Below, piece by piece: positions 8,872 to 18,173 of a stretch of 64,000 bases of DNA. Both the position numbers and the translations under genes were made by a program. Each line of letters starts with the position of its first letter. Position 1 is the stretch's first letter. A model generated the notes under the pieces. That model saw nothing but the letters and a program-made list of their open reading frames with translations. It was not told the DNA's origin and ran no database searches. The DNA comes from Slackia equolifaciens. Lineage in GTDB: Bacteria > Actinomycetota > Coriobacteriia > Coriobacteriales > Eggerthellaceae. Where the stretch lies: assembly GCF_003725995.1 (NCBI RefSeq), contig NZ_QIBX01000010.1:28447-92446 (forward strand), read 5' to 3'.

Positions 8872-11508
8872 CTAGTGCGCCTCGGCCCAGTTCTTGCCGG
8901 CGCTCACCTCCACGATCAGCGGCACCTTGAGCTCCACGACGCCGCTCATGACCTCGCTCACCATGGCCTCCAATCGATCGAGCTCATCCGCCGGCACGCT
9001 GAAGTCGAGCTCGTCGTGCACCTGCAGCATAAGCTGGCTCTTGAAGCCCTCTTCCGCCAGACGGCGGCGCACTTCGTTCATGGCAAGCTTGATGATGTCG
9101 GCCGCGCTGCCCTGCATGGGGTGGTTCATGGCCGTGCGCTCGCCGAACCCGCGCTGCACGGCGTTGCCTGCGCGCAGCTCCGGGATGTGACGCTTGCGGC
9201 CGAACATGGTCACCGCATAGCCGCACGCTTTGGCATCGGCCACCGTCTGGTCCAAGTACGCACGCACCTGCGGGTGCACCTCGAAGTAGCGGTCGATCAT
9301 GTCTTGCGCCTCTTTGAAACCGATACCCAGCGACTGCGCCAAGCCGAACGCCTGCTGGCCGTATACGATGCCGAAGTTCACTGCCTTTGCACGGCTGCGC
9401 ATTTGCGGCGTGACCTCCTCCACCGGCACGCCGAACACGCGGGCAGCCGTGGCGGCGTGGAAATCGGCGCCGCTGCAGAACGATTCGATCAGGCTCTCGT
9501 CGCCCGAGAGATGGGCAAGCAGCCTGAGCTCGATCTGCGAATAGTCGGCCGATACGAACAGCTCTCCCTCGTTGAGCGGCACGAAGCATTCGCGGATACG
9601 GCGGCCGAAATCGGTGCGCACGGGGATGTTCTGCAGGTTGGGATCGCTCGAGGAGAGGCGCCCGGTGGTGGTGACGGTCTGGTTGAAGCTCGTGTGCACG
9701 CGACCGTCGCCCGCACGCATGCGCGGCAGCGCGTCGATATAGGTGGACTTCATCTTGGCGAGCTCGCGGTAGCGCAGAACCTTATCGGCAATGGGGTGTT
9801 TGTCGCGCAGGCCCTGAAGCGTCTTGGCGTCGGTGGAATACCCCCGCTGATTCTTCTTACCCGTAGGCAGCCCCAATACCTCAAAGAGAATGTGCGCGAG
9901 CTGCTTGGGAGAATCGAGGTTGAACTCCTCGCCCGCCATCTCCACGATCTCGGCGCGGATGCCCTCGATCTCCTCCGCGGTGGCGCGTCCCATGGCGGCA
10001 AGTGCATCCACGTCGATGGCGGCTCCCACGCGCTCCATGGCGGCGAGCGTGGCAACGAGCGGCAGATCGATGTCTTCGTAGCAGCGCATGCTGCCATCGG
10101 CCTCGAGCGCATCGATCAGCACCTTGGCAAGGCGCGGCGCCACCACCGCATGCGCCGCGGCGGATTGCGCCCCGTCTTCGAATTCGGGCAGCGCGGCGCC
10201 CAGGTAGGTATCGCACAGAGGCGCGTAATCGTATTTAGTGGTTCCGGAATTGAGCAGATAGGCCGCAAGCCCGATGTCGAAATAGCGAGCCTGCGCCACA
10301 TCGTCGTCGGCAAGCGAGGCGTCAAGGGAGCCGTCCGCAGGATACGCCTCCTGCAGCGCGTGCTTCACATCGAGCGCGCAGAAGCGTCCGCCGCGCACGA
10401 TGGCAGAAAACGCCTCGGCTGCATCGTCCCCCGCGAACAACAGCACCGCATCCCCCGCGCCCACGAAGAGCTTGTGGGGCTCCGAGAACAGGCTTTCCTG
10501 CGCCTCGACCAAGAACTCGACCCCCAAAATGACGCCCTTGTCGATGGCATCCTTGAGCTGCGACCAGGCATCCGCCCCCTCCACGGGAGCAAAATCGGGA
10601 AGGTCCAACGTGGCGGGCGCTGCCAGCTCGGGAGAAGCCCCCGCAAGAGCGAGCACCTTCGACAGATGCGCGTTAAAGCGCACGGTGTGGAACGCCTCCG
10701 CCACCTTCGCCTCGTCGAAATCGGGGAACTTCGCGTCCTCGAGGTCGAGCGGGAAATCCAAATCGCGCACGATGGTGGCAACTTCGCGGCTCAAGTACGC
10801 CGCACCCTTATTCTCCTGAAGATTTTGCAGCTGCTTGCCCTTGAGCTTGTCGAGGTTCTCATAAATGCCATCGATGCTGCCATAGTTTTGCAGCAACTTG
10901 GCAGCGCTTTTGTCGCCGATGCCGGGCACGCCGGGGATGTTGTCGGACGAATCGCCCTTAAGCCCCAGAAAATCCACGAACTGCGCCGGGGTCACGCCGT
11001 AGCGCTCTTCCACCTCGGCAGGGCCGTAAATGGTCACGTCGGTGATGCCGCGCTTGGTGGTAACCACATGCGTGAGATCCGTCACCAGCTGATAGGCATC
11101 CTTGTCGCCGGTCACGAGCAGGGTCTCGTACCCCAGCTCCTCGTCGCGCGCCGAGATGGTGCCTAAAATGTCGTCGCCCTCCCAGCCTTTTACCTTGACC
11201 ACGGGCACGTTCATCGCCTCGAGCAGGCTTTCAATCACCGGGAATTGCACGCGCAGCGCATCGTCCATGGGAGGACGCTGGGCCTTGTACTGCTCGAGCG
11301 CCTTCATGCGAAACTCCGGACGGCCGGCGTCAAAGGCGCAGATGACCGCATCCGGTCGGGCGTCTTCGTAGAACTTGAGGAACATCGACAGGAAGCCGAA
11401 CACCGCGTTGGTGGGCGTTCCGTCGGGCGCGTTCATCGTGGGAGGCACCGCATGGTAGGCGCGATGCATAAGCGAGTTTCCGTCGATGACGGCGATTTTC
11501 TTTGGCAT
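8872..11508 (-). CDS. polA: DNA polymerase I
   Basis: Fills gaps and removes RNA primers. Domain order: 5'-3' exonuclease/flap endonuclease (residues 1-290; VIDGNSLMHRAYHA, VICAFDAGRPEFR, GLKGDSSDNIPGVPGIG), a degenerate middle exonuclease-like domain (about 310-490), and the polymerase domain (about 500-878) with the motifs SADYSQIELRLLAHLSG, KAVNFGIVYGQQAFGLA and MLQVHDELDFSVP. The usual proofreading DxE motif is replaced by LGVEFLVEA, so 3'-5' exonuclease activity is unlikely. At 878 residues it has the usual length for Gram-positive enzymes. Confidence 0.96.
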   Translation of the reverse strand: MPKKIAVIDGNSLMHRAYHAVPPTMNAPDGTPTNAVFGFLSMFLKFYEDARPDAVICAFDAGRPEFRMKALEQYKAQRPPMDDALRVQFPVIESLLEAMNVPVVKVKGWEGDDILGTISARDEELGYETLLVTGDKDAYQLVTDLTHVVTTKRGITDVTIYGPAEVEERYGVTPAQFVDFLGLKGDSSDNIPGVPGIGDKSAAKLLQNYGSIDGIYENLDKLKGKQLQNLQENKGAAYLSREVATIVRDLDFPLDLEDAKFPDFDEAKVAEAFHTVRFNAHLSKVLALAGASPELAAPATLDLPDFAPVEGADAWSQLKDAIDKGVILGVEFLVEAQESLFSEPHKLFVGAGDAVLLFAGDDAAEAFSAIVRGGRFCALDVKHALQEAYPADGSLDASLADDDVAQARYFDIGLAAYLLNSGTTKYDYAPLCDTYLGAALPEFEDGAQSAAAHAVVAPRLAKVLIDALEADGSMRCYEDIDLPLVATLAAMERVGAAIDVDALAAMGRATAEEIEGIRAEIVEMAGEEFNLDSPKQLAHILFEVLGLPTGKKNQRGYSTDAKTLQGLRDKHPIADKVLRYRELAKMKSTYIDALPRMRAGDGRVHTSFNQTVTTTGRLSSSDPNLQNIPVRTDFGRRIRECFVPLNEGELFVSADYSQIELRLLAHLSGDESLIESFCSGADFHAATAARVFGVPVEEVTPQMRSRAKAVNFGIVYGQQAFGLAQSLGIGFKEAQDMIDRYFEVHPQVRAYLDQTVADAKACGYAVTMFGRKRHIPELRAGNAVQRGFGERTAMNHPMQGSAADIIKLAMNEVRRRLAEEGFKSQLMLQVHDELDFSVPADELDRLEAMVSEVMSGVVELKVPLIVEVSAGKNWAEAH

Positions 11509-11579
11509 AATGTGTCCTTATTCACGTAATTCCGCAAGCCGAAAGGCTTGAAGTTAGTAAGTATACCAAGGGACCGGTC

Positions 11580-13472
11580 ATGCTGAACATTCAACTATCC
11601 TGGCCCGTTGCCGTTGCGCTTATTGCATGCGTGGCGGCGTTGGCCTTCATCATCATACGCCGTGATTGGGTAAAGGAGCGCACGCAACGGGCTTTTACCC
11701 ATGCGAAACCCATAGCGACGGCGCTCTGTCCCATTGCGGGGTTCATGCTTATGGAGCTTCCGTACAACGACAGGCTGCTTCATATGGATATGGGCAATAT
11801 CGCTATCGGCGTGATTCTCTGTTCGGCGCTGTTCGCATTCGTCTACCTGGCCGGGCAGCGGTCGCGCGCCTCCATGCTGGCATTCCTTGTCGCGTGCCTC
11901 ATCGTTGGCGTGGCAAACCATTACGTCGCCGCATTCAAGGGTCAGCCCATCCTCCCCTCCGACGTGGCGGCGCTCCAAACCGCCGCTGCCGTAGGCGGCG
12001 GATACACGTACGCGATTGACGACACGGTGGTCATCCCCCTTTTGATCGTGCTGCTGTTCGCATGCGTTCTGCTTCTTATGCCCGCTTCGCGCCCATCGCG
12101 CAGGACCGCAGCGGTGAACGCCGCCGTCGCCGTTGCGATCGCCGCCTGCTCATGCGCCTGGTTCCTTGCCGCCGACATCGAACGAGACCTGGACTGTACG
12201 GTCGACGTGTGGAGCAGCCTCGATTCGTATAAAGACCAAGGGTCGCTTCTATGCTTTTTGCAGCGGGCTCAAAAAATCCAGCCCACTGCGCCTGAAGGGT
12301 TCTCCCACGAGAGCGCCGTAGAGCTGCGCTCGAGCGCCTCGCCCCTGGGCTCCGTGGCATATGCCGCCGAGACCGGACAGCTCGATCGGCTGCCTTCCGT
12401 TGTGGTGGTCATGAATGAAACGTTCTCCGACATCTCCCGCTACGATGCCGTGGACGATTCGTATGCGACCCCCATGCATTACCAGGAGCTCGCGCGCGAA
12501 TCCCTTGCCGCGGGCGATGTGTACGTCTCGGCCCTTGGAGGCGGCACCTGCAACAGCGAGTTCGAGTTCTTAACCGGGTCGAGCAGCGGGTTTCTCGGTG
12601 CAGGGGTGTACCCCTACATGCTCTATGATCTCGACGATGTGGACAATCTAGCTTCGTATTTAGGGTCGATAGGCTATTCGACCTGCGCCATCCACCCCGC
12701 TGAGGCGTCCAACTGGCGTCGCGACCGCGTTTACAGCCAGCTCGGCTTCGACGAGTTTTTAGATATCGAGCACTTCGACGGCGCCGAGACGCGACGCGGC
12801 ATGGTGACCGACGCCGCAACCTACGATGTCATACTGGAGCGACTGAAAAACTCGGAAGGCCCCCAGTTCATCTTCGACGTTACGCTCGCCAGCCACGGAG
12901 GATACGATACGGGCCTCATCCCCGAAGACGAGCTCACCGAAGTGCTTGTTCAAGGAGAGCCCGATGCCGAAGCGAGCGAATACGCAAGCTGCATCGCGGC
13001 TTCCGACGAGGAGTTCGCCGCTTTTATCGACGCCCTCCGCGAGCTTGACCGACCGGTGGTGGTATGCATGTTCGGCGACCATCAGCCTGGATTCGCCGAC
13101 AGGCTCGCCGAGGCGTCTTTTGGGGAGCAGGTGGGTCTCATGGGGATCGACCATATCCAGGAGCGATATGTGACCCCTTATCTCATCTGGACGAATTCGT
13201 GCGAGCTTTGCGAGGCGCATGGCGTGGGCAACACGCATGATCTCAGCTTGAACTACCTCGCGGCAACCATGTTGAACGCCGCCGGCATCCCCCTTGATGA
13301 GCAGCTCTCCTATCTTCTTGCCGCGCAGCAGCAGATCCCCGCCATCAACTTGAACGGATACCAAGACGCCAGCGGCACGTGGCATTGGCACGGCGAAGAA
13401 AGCGATGCCTCTGAAGCATACAAAGCGCTCGCGATCGTCCAGCACGACAACTTGTTCGACCACGAGGATTAA
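11580..13472 (+). CDS. LtaS-like membrane phosphoglycerol transferase (sulfatase fold)
   Basis: The N terminus (residues 1-200) contains about five membrane segments. The C-terminal, probably extracellular domain has the alkaline-phosphatase/sulfatase fold: SVVVVMNETFSD with the first metal ligands, ALGGGTCNSEFEFLTGSSSG with the Thr nucleophile used by lipoteichoic acid synthases, FDVTLASHGGYD and VVCMFGDHQPG. This family polymerises glycerol phosphate or transfers phosphoglycerol to a surface polymer; which substrate is used here cannot be told. It starts at 11580 after AAGGGACCGGTC and is transcribed divergently from polA, from which it is separated by 71 bases. Confidence 0.85.
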   Translation: MLNIQLSWPVAVALIACVAALAFIIIRRDWVKERTQRAFTHAKPIATALCPIAGFMLMELPYNDRLLHMDMGNIAIGVILCSALFAFVYLAGQRSRASMLAFLVACLIVGVANHYVAAFKGQPILPSDVAALQTAAAVGGGYTYAIDDTVVIPLLIVLLFACVLLLMPASRPSRRTAAVNAAVAVAIAACSCAWFLAADIERDLDCTVDVWSSLDSYKDQGSLLCFLQRAQKIQPTAPEGFSHESAVELRSSASPLGSVAYAAETGQLDRLPSVVVVMNETFSDISRYDAVDDSYATPMHYQELARESLAAGDVYVSALGGGTCNSEFEFLTGSSSGFLGAGVYPYMLYDLDDVDNLASYLGSIGYSTCAIHPAEASNWRRDRVYSQLGFDEFLDIEHFDGAETRRGMVTDAATYDVILERLKNSEGPQFIFDVTLASHGGYDTGLIPEDELTEVLVQGEPDAEASEYASCIAASDEEFAAFIDALRELDRPVVVCMFGDHQPGFADRLAEASFGEQVGLMGIDHIQERYVTPYLIWTNSCELCEAHGVGNTHDLSLNYLAATMLNAAGIPLDEQLSYLLAAQQQIPAINLNGYQDASGTWHWHGEESDASEAYKALAIVQHDNLFDHED

Positions 13473-13636
13473 GGGCATCCGCACGCCGAGCAGGTCGCAA
13501 GGGAGACAAATATGCCATTCGGATAAGACGCTTTAGCGCGCAAAGCAGAAATTCCGGGGACCGCACCTTTTCACAAATTAGACCCCGAGGGCCGTTGGGG
13601 TGGCAATAATCCGCAGCACGATTCAAGGCATACACC

Positions 13637-13853
13637 CATGCTCCTGCTCTATTCCTGCCTTTTGCTTCATCTCTTGTCCATGCTCCTGCTCTATTCCTGC
13701 CTTTTGCTTCATCTCTTGTCCATGCTCCTGCCCTATTCCTGCCTTTTGCTGCCCTCCCAAACCGAGCGTTACACCACTTTCCGCGACACTCCCTTTGTCT
13801 CATCCCTCACCCTTGCTCCTGCTCTATTCCTGCCTTTTGCTTCATCTCTTGTC
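13637..13853. repeat. Four copies of a 42-base direct repeat
   Basis: The unit begins catgctcctgctctattcct and occurs at 13637-13678 and 13679-13720 (identical, tandem), 13721-13750 (truncated and diverged) and 13812-13853 (one mismatch, separated). Forty-two bases is 14 codons, so every frame through the array is repetitive: one plus frame reads MLLLYSCLLLHLLS repeatedly, and a minus frame AKGRNRAGAWTRDE. None looks like a conserved gene. It lies in the 743-base gap between the LtaS-like gene and metQ, where I see no credible gene. Confidence 0.85.
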
Positions 13854-14029
13854 CGAAATTCGAGGAATAGAGCAACCCTTCTGCCTTTTTTAAAGTCGCA
13901 TCGCCAAGCTGATTCCTCTGACCTGCGATTTTGTGATCGACGAATAGCGAATAAGCCGATTAGGGACGCGTGCGCTGCTCTATTTCCAGCATCTCGAACA
14001 GCTCATGCCCAAGAATCGAAGAAAAGAGC

Positions 14030-14065
14030 AAAACGGGCGGCGAGCCTACGCCCGCCGCCCGTTTT
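14030..14065. terminator. Bidirectional intrinsic terminator
   Basis: AAAACGGGCGGCG (14030-14042) pairs perfectly with CGCCGCCCGTTTT (14053-14065) around a 10-base loop. T-rich sequence follows on the plus strand, and TTTTGCTCTTTTC on the minus strand. It lies between the convergent LtaS-like and metQ genes and could serve both. Confidence 0.75.
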
Positions 14066-14155
14066 CGTTTCGTATGACGAATGGATTGCCGCCCGTTTTC
14101 GTTTCCTGTGGCGGATGGATTGCCGCCCGTTATCGTTTCGTGCGGCGAATGAATT
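14054..14155. repeat. Three tandem 34-base repeats that begin with the terminator arm
   Basis: Units at 14054-14087, 14088-14121 and 14122-14155 each start gccgcccgtt and differ from one another at a few positions. Each unit repeats the right arm of the terminator at 14030-14065, so three alternative partners exist for its single left arm. The tract lies just beyond the metQ stop codon. Confidence 0.85.
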
Positions 14156-14159
14156 TGCG

Positions 14160-14181
14160 GAGTTGCTTGCGACAGCAACTC
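14160..14181. other. Perfect hairpin after metQ
   Basis: GAGTTGCT (14160-14167) and AGCAACTC (14174-14181) form an 8-base-pair stem with a 6-base loop, 35 bases beyond the metQ stop. No T run follows on either strand, so it is more likely a 3'-end stabilising structure than a terminator. Confidence 0.5.
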
Positions 14182-14215
14182 CTTACGCCGAATGGCAAGC
14201 CGCCTTCGCAGCCCT

Positions 14216-15076
14216 TTAGCCCTTGATGGTAGCGAGGTCGGTCACCTTGCCGCCGTAGAGAGCCATGGACTCGAAGTGAATCTGGGCAACGCCCACGAGC
14301 GTGGTACCGTTTTCAGCGTTGTAGTTGTCCAAATAGGGCTGATGCTGGAAGTAGTTGGCATCAAGATCGCCTTCGGCAAGCGCGACATTGGGCTGCACGT
14401 AGTCGGAGTACTCGACCACCTCGAGCGTCCAGCCGGCAGCCTCGAGCAGCGGCTTGGCGGCATTGAGAATCTCGGCGTGAGGAGTGGGCGACGCGCCCAC
14501 GGTGATGGTGGTGTCATCGCCGGTCGCCTGGGGGACCTCAGAGGCGACCTCGAACAGCGGAACCACGGTGCCGCTGTAGGTTTCCTCGATGAACGACTGG
14601 ACATCGGCGCTCTCGACCGCGGCCACAAGCGCTTGAATCTTGGGCGAATCCTGGTTATCTTCGCGCGTAGCGATCACGTTGGGATATTCCTGGGCCGCCT
14701 CGGAGCTGGCGCCCTCGCTGGCAAGCGCGGTGGAGGGGTCGAGGCCCGCACCCAGCGCATAGTTGCCGTTGATCACGGCAAGATCCACGTCCTGCAGCAT
14801 ACGCGGCACGCTTGCTGCCTCGGTCTCCACGATCTCGATGTTGTAGGGGTTGTCGGTGATGTCGTTCTTGGTGGCGGTAAGGCCGGCGCCCTCGGAGAGC
14901 GTAATCAGGCCCTGGTCCTGCAAAAGCAGCAGGGCGCGCGCCTCGTTGGTGGCGTCGGAAGGCACAGCGACCTGATAGCCGGAGGATCCGGAACCGCCGC
15001 ACGCGGTAAGCGCGACGGCCAGGCCGCACGTGGCCACCGCAGTGGCGGCGATGCGAGCAAGCTTGGTGAATTTCAT
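14216..15076 (-). CDS. metQ: Circularly permuted MetQ-type methionine-binding lipoprotein
   Basis: Substrate-binding lipoprotein of the methionine ABC importer: signal peptide with lipobox LTAC (Cys about residue 26), then a NlpA/MetQ-fold binding protein. The two halves are in swapped order. Residues about 34-178 (VAVPSDATNEARALLLLQ, DVDLAVINGNYALGAGLDP, VIATREDNQDSPKIQ) correspond to the second half of ordinary MetQ. Residues about 190-286 (ITVGASPTPHAEIL, VVEYSDYVQPNVAL, DANYFQHQPYLDNYN) correspond to the first half and end with GGKVTDLATIKG, exactly where ordinary MetQ would continue into VAVPND. A 12-residue linker joins the old ends. AAAGG precedes the ATG by seven bases. It follows metI after 233 bases. 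Confidence 0.93.
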   Translation of the reverse strand: MKFTKLARIAATAVATCGLAVALTACGGSGSSGYQVAVPSDATNEARALLLLQDQGLITLSEGAGLTATKNDITDNPYNIEIVETEAASVPRMLQDVDLAVINGNYALGAGLDPSTALASEGASSEAAQEYPNVIATREDNQDSPKIQALVAAVESADVQSFIEETYSGTVVPLFEVASEVPQATGDDTTITVGASPTPHAEILNAAKPLLEAAGWTLEVVEYSDYVQPNVALAEGDLDANYFQHQPYLDNYNAENGTTLVGVAQIHFESMALYGGKVTDLATIKG

Positions 15077-15151
15077 GGCAATACCTTTCTATAATCTGAT
15101 GGCGCACAGCGCGATGCGCGTGCGATTCGGAGGGTGCGCCGCACTATAGCG

Positions 15152-15157
15152 CAAGCG
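15152..15157 (-). promoter_or_regulatory. Possible -10 element of a separate metQ promoter
   Basis: The minus strand reads GCGCTATAGTGCG about 70-80 bases upstream of metQ, with TATAGT resembling the -10 box used upstream of metN. No good -35 element is placed at 16-18 bases. The 233-base gap between metI and metQ makes separate transcription plausible, but this is weak evidence. Confidence 0.3.
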
Positions 15158-15309
15158 GGCACGCCTTCTGTTAGGGATGAGTTAAGAATTCGCGCACACA
15201 TGCCCAATGGCACGCGAGCGGCGGGCAGACTTGGCGCTCGCCCTTCACGGGCCGAAAGTCGGCCTAGCAGCATCGCGAAGCCAGCGAACGGCAAGCGCCT
15301 CGACCCTGC

Positions 15310-15986
15310 CTATTTGACGCGATGGTCGATCTTTCGGGCGATCAGATTCGCCACGCTCTGCGCAACCTGCACGATGACCACGCACAGCACGATAGCGACA
15401 ATCATCACATCGTCCTGGTAGCGCTGGTAGCCGTAGCGAATAGCGATGTCGCCGATACCGCCCGCGCCCACCGTGCCGGCCATGGCCACGAAGCCGAACA
15501 GCGTGATGAACGTAATGGACGCGCCGCGGATGAGCGACGGCAGGCTCTCAACCAAAAACACCTTGGTGATGATCTGCCATGTGCCGGCGCCAAAGCTCTG
15601 CGCCGCCTCCACCAGACCGCCATCGATTTCGGCCAGGCTCTGCTCGACCATGCGAGCCACGAACGGCGCGGCCGCCACCGTGAGGGGAACGATTGCGCCT
15701 CCCACGCCCAGCGACGTACCCACGATGGCACGCGTGAACGGAATCATGAACACAATCAGGATGATGAACGGGATGGAGCGCCCGATGTTGACGAGCCAGC
15801 CCAGCACGCTGTTGAACACACGATGCGGATGAAGACCGTCGGGCGCGGTCAAGATGAGCAACACGCCCAGAGGGATGCCGATCACGTAGGCAAACAGCGT
15901 GGACAGCACCGTCATCACGATGGTGTCCCACGTGCCCTGCGCCATAAGCAGGCCGTACTGATCAATGAACGCGGTGATTGCCTCCA

Positions 15987-15987
<1 letters not shown>
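15310..15987 (-). CDS. metI: Methionine ABC transporter permease
   Basis: Inner-membrane channel of the MetNIQ importer. The 225-residue protein has five predicted membrane segments and the EAA coupling loop VEAAQSFGAGTWQIITKVFL that docks on MetN. GRSIPFIILIVFMIPFTRAIVG and TVGAGGIGDIAIRYGYQRYQ are typical MetI stretches. The start codon overlaps the metN stop as TAATG, indicating coupled translation. Confidence 0.95.
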
Positions 15988-16904
<917 letters not shown>

Positions 16905-16964
16905 GGATGGTTTCCCTGTACATTACCGACATAGATAGAATGCGGCATAGCGCCGCCCGGAAGC

Positions 16965-17057
16965 TCAAGCCTGAGCGTCGACGCACACGCCGACGGACCC
17001 AGGCTTGGGCATGTGCATCATCATGTTGAGCATGGTATGTACGAATTCGAAACTCAT
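16965..17057 (-). CDS. Methionine-rich leader peptide of metNIQ (30 residues)
   Basis: A short frame, ATG at 17057 and TGA at 16965-16967, encodes MSFEFVHTMLNMMMHMPKPG followed by ten more residues. Five of the eight codons 9-16 are ATG, the sole methionine codon. The ATG is only 8 bases downstream of the -10 box, so translation would be leaderless or nearly so. Directly after the Met codons, AAGCCTG (17000-17006) can pair with CAGGCTT (16967-16973), which overlaps the stop codon; GCTCA/TGAGC (16963-16976) is a competing hairpin, and GCGGC/GCCGC (16942-16956) is a third. This is the architecture of a ribosome-mediated leader peptide sensing methionyl-tRNA, 61 bases upstream of metN. No U run follows the last hairpin, so control may be translational or Rho-dependent. 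Confidence 0.75.
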   Translation of the reverse strand: MSFEFVHTMLNMMMHMPKPGSVGVCVDAQA

Positions 17058-17065
17058 AGCGCTTT

Positions 17066-17093
17066 ACTATAGTGGATTGGAGCGACCTGTCAA
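17066..17093 (-). promoter_or_regulatory. Consensus-like promoter of metNI(Q)
   Basis: The -35 box TTGACA (17088-17093, perfect consensus) and the -10 box TATAGT (17066-17071) are 16 bases apart on the minus strand. The predicted start of transcription (about 17058-17060) falls at or just before the leader-peptide ATG. Confidence 0.8.
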
Positions 17094-17211
17094 GCAAAAA
17101 TCGACCGACGACGCCGTTCCAGAGAGCTTCGACGCACACCCCTGCCTCATCACGTATGCACTCAAGCACCGCGCGAGAACCGAAAGAGGAAAGCCGTAAG
17201 CGCCTTGGACG

Positions 17212-18171
17212 TCACGACTCCCGTTGTGGCTGAGCGCTAGGATAGAGCTCGTCGTAGCGTGTGAGGTACTTGTTGGTGCCGCCCTCGTTGTTGCGAGCGA
17301 GCACCTCGAGAATCTCGTCCTCATGCTGAGAGGGCACGTCGTATTTCACGTCGACCTCCCACGCGTCGACCAGCGACTGCACGCGACCCATCTGGCAGCC
17401 GTAGAGCTCGATCACGCCTGCCGCGTCATCCGCATACGGCGATGCCGCCTCGATACGTAGATCCTCCAGATCGGTCAGCTCCTGCTCCAAATCGGACAAG
17501 AGAGTGTCGGCACGCTTCTTGGCCGCAGTGCGATCGTCCATGGAGCGCGCGAGGAACAGGTTGTTGAAATCGCTCACGCAGTCGCCGATGCGTTCGTTGT
17601 AGCCGGTCAAACGGTCGTATGCGCCATCAAGCGCCGCGAACACCTCGTCGTCGCTCATCTCTTCGCGTTCGGGCTCCTGCACGACTGCCTGTGATGCGCC
17701 GGACGCGTCGTTTTGGGATTCAGCCTGATCGAACGCCTGGTCGCCGTTCTGGGCGTCCGAATCCTCTTGAAGCTGCGTGACCTGAACGGACTCCGTGCTT
17801 TGCGCGCCGCCCATGACCTGCGCGGCCACGAGCACCGCCACAACGGCCGCCAGCACCACGATAAGGGCAATGCATACGATGAGTGCCGTGCGACTCTTCT
17901 TGGGGGCGCCCTCGAGCGTGAAGCGCTTCTGGGCATTATCGGTAGGAAGCACCAGCGTATCGGTGTCAGACGGGTCGCGCTCGCGGTCGAGCTTTGCCGT
18001 CTTGTCCGCGGGGATGGCCTCGCCGTCCACGATGTCGAACCCTCGCATCGGATCTACCGCGTCGGCGGAGCCGTCCACCTTCACGCTCTCCAGCACACGC
18101 GCGCCGCACTCGGGGCAATATCGCGCGCCGGGCTCGAGCGGAGAGCCGCACCAGGAGCAGAAATTTGCCAT
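17212..18171 (-). CDS. Zinc-ribbon membrane-anchored protein of unknown function
   Basis: The N terminus MANFCSWCGSPLEPGARYCPECGARV is a four-Cys zinc ribbon (CxxC-x12-CxxC). After an acidic linker, a basic patch (PKKSRT, about 90-95) precedes one membrane segment (about 97-118, ALIVCIALIVVLAAVVAVLV). The remaining 200 residues are acidic and helix-rich, with AALDGAYDRLTGYNERIGD and AAKKRADTLLSDLEQEL, and probably lie outside the cell. This is the inside-out topology of actinobacterial zinc-ribbon proteins; function unknown. Its start is two bases after the era stop, so both are co-transcribed. Confidence 0.75.
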   Translation of the reverse strand: MANFCSWCGSPLEPGARYCPECGARVLESVKVDGSADAVDPMRGFDIVDGEAIPADKTAKLDRERDPSDTDTLVLPTDNAQKRFTLEGAPKKSRTALIVCIALIVVLAAVVAVLVAAQVMGGAQSTESVQVTQLQEDSDAQNGDQAFDQAESQNDASGASQAVVQEPEREEMSDDEVFAALDGAYDRLTGYNERIGDCVSDFNNLFLARSMDDRTAAKKRADTLLSDLEQELTDLEDLRIEAASPYADDAAGVIELYGCQMGRVQSLVDAWEVDVKYDVPSQHEDEILEVLARNNEGGTNKYLTRYDELYPSAQPQRES

Positions 18172-18173
18172 GG

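Noticed and set aside
13345..13803. Minus-strand frame with AKGRNRAGAWTRDE repeats
   Set aside because: It overlaps the end of the LtaS-like gene, the repetition is explained by the DNA repeat, and there is no conserved domain.
13638..14219. 193-codon plus-strand frame with a hydrophobic repetitive start
   Set aside because: It runs through the 42-base repeat, a terminator and the 34-base repeats, has no ribosome-binding site and no sensible protein pattern.
16905..17060. SAM riboswitch before metN
   Set aside because: The leader is too short and lacks the S-box core; a Met-rich ORF fills it instead.
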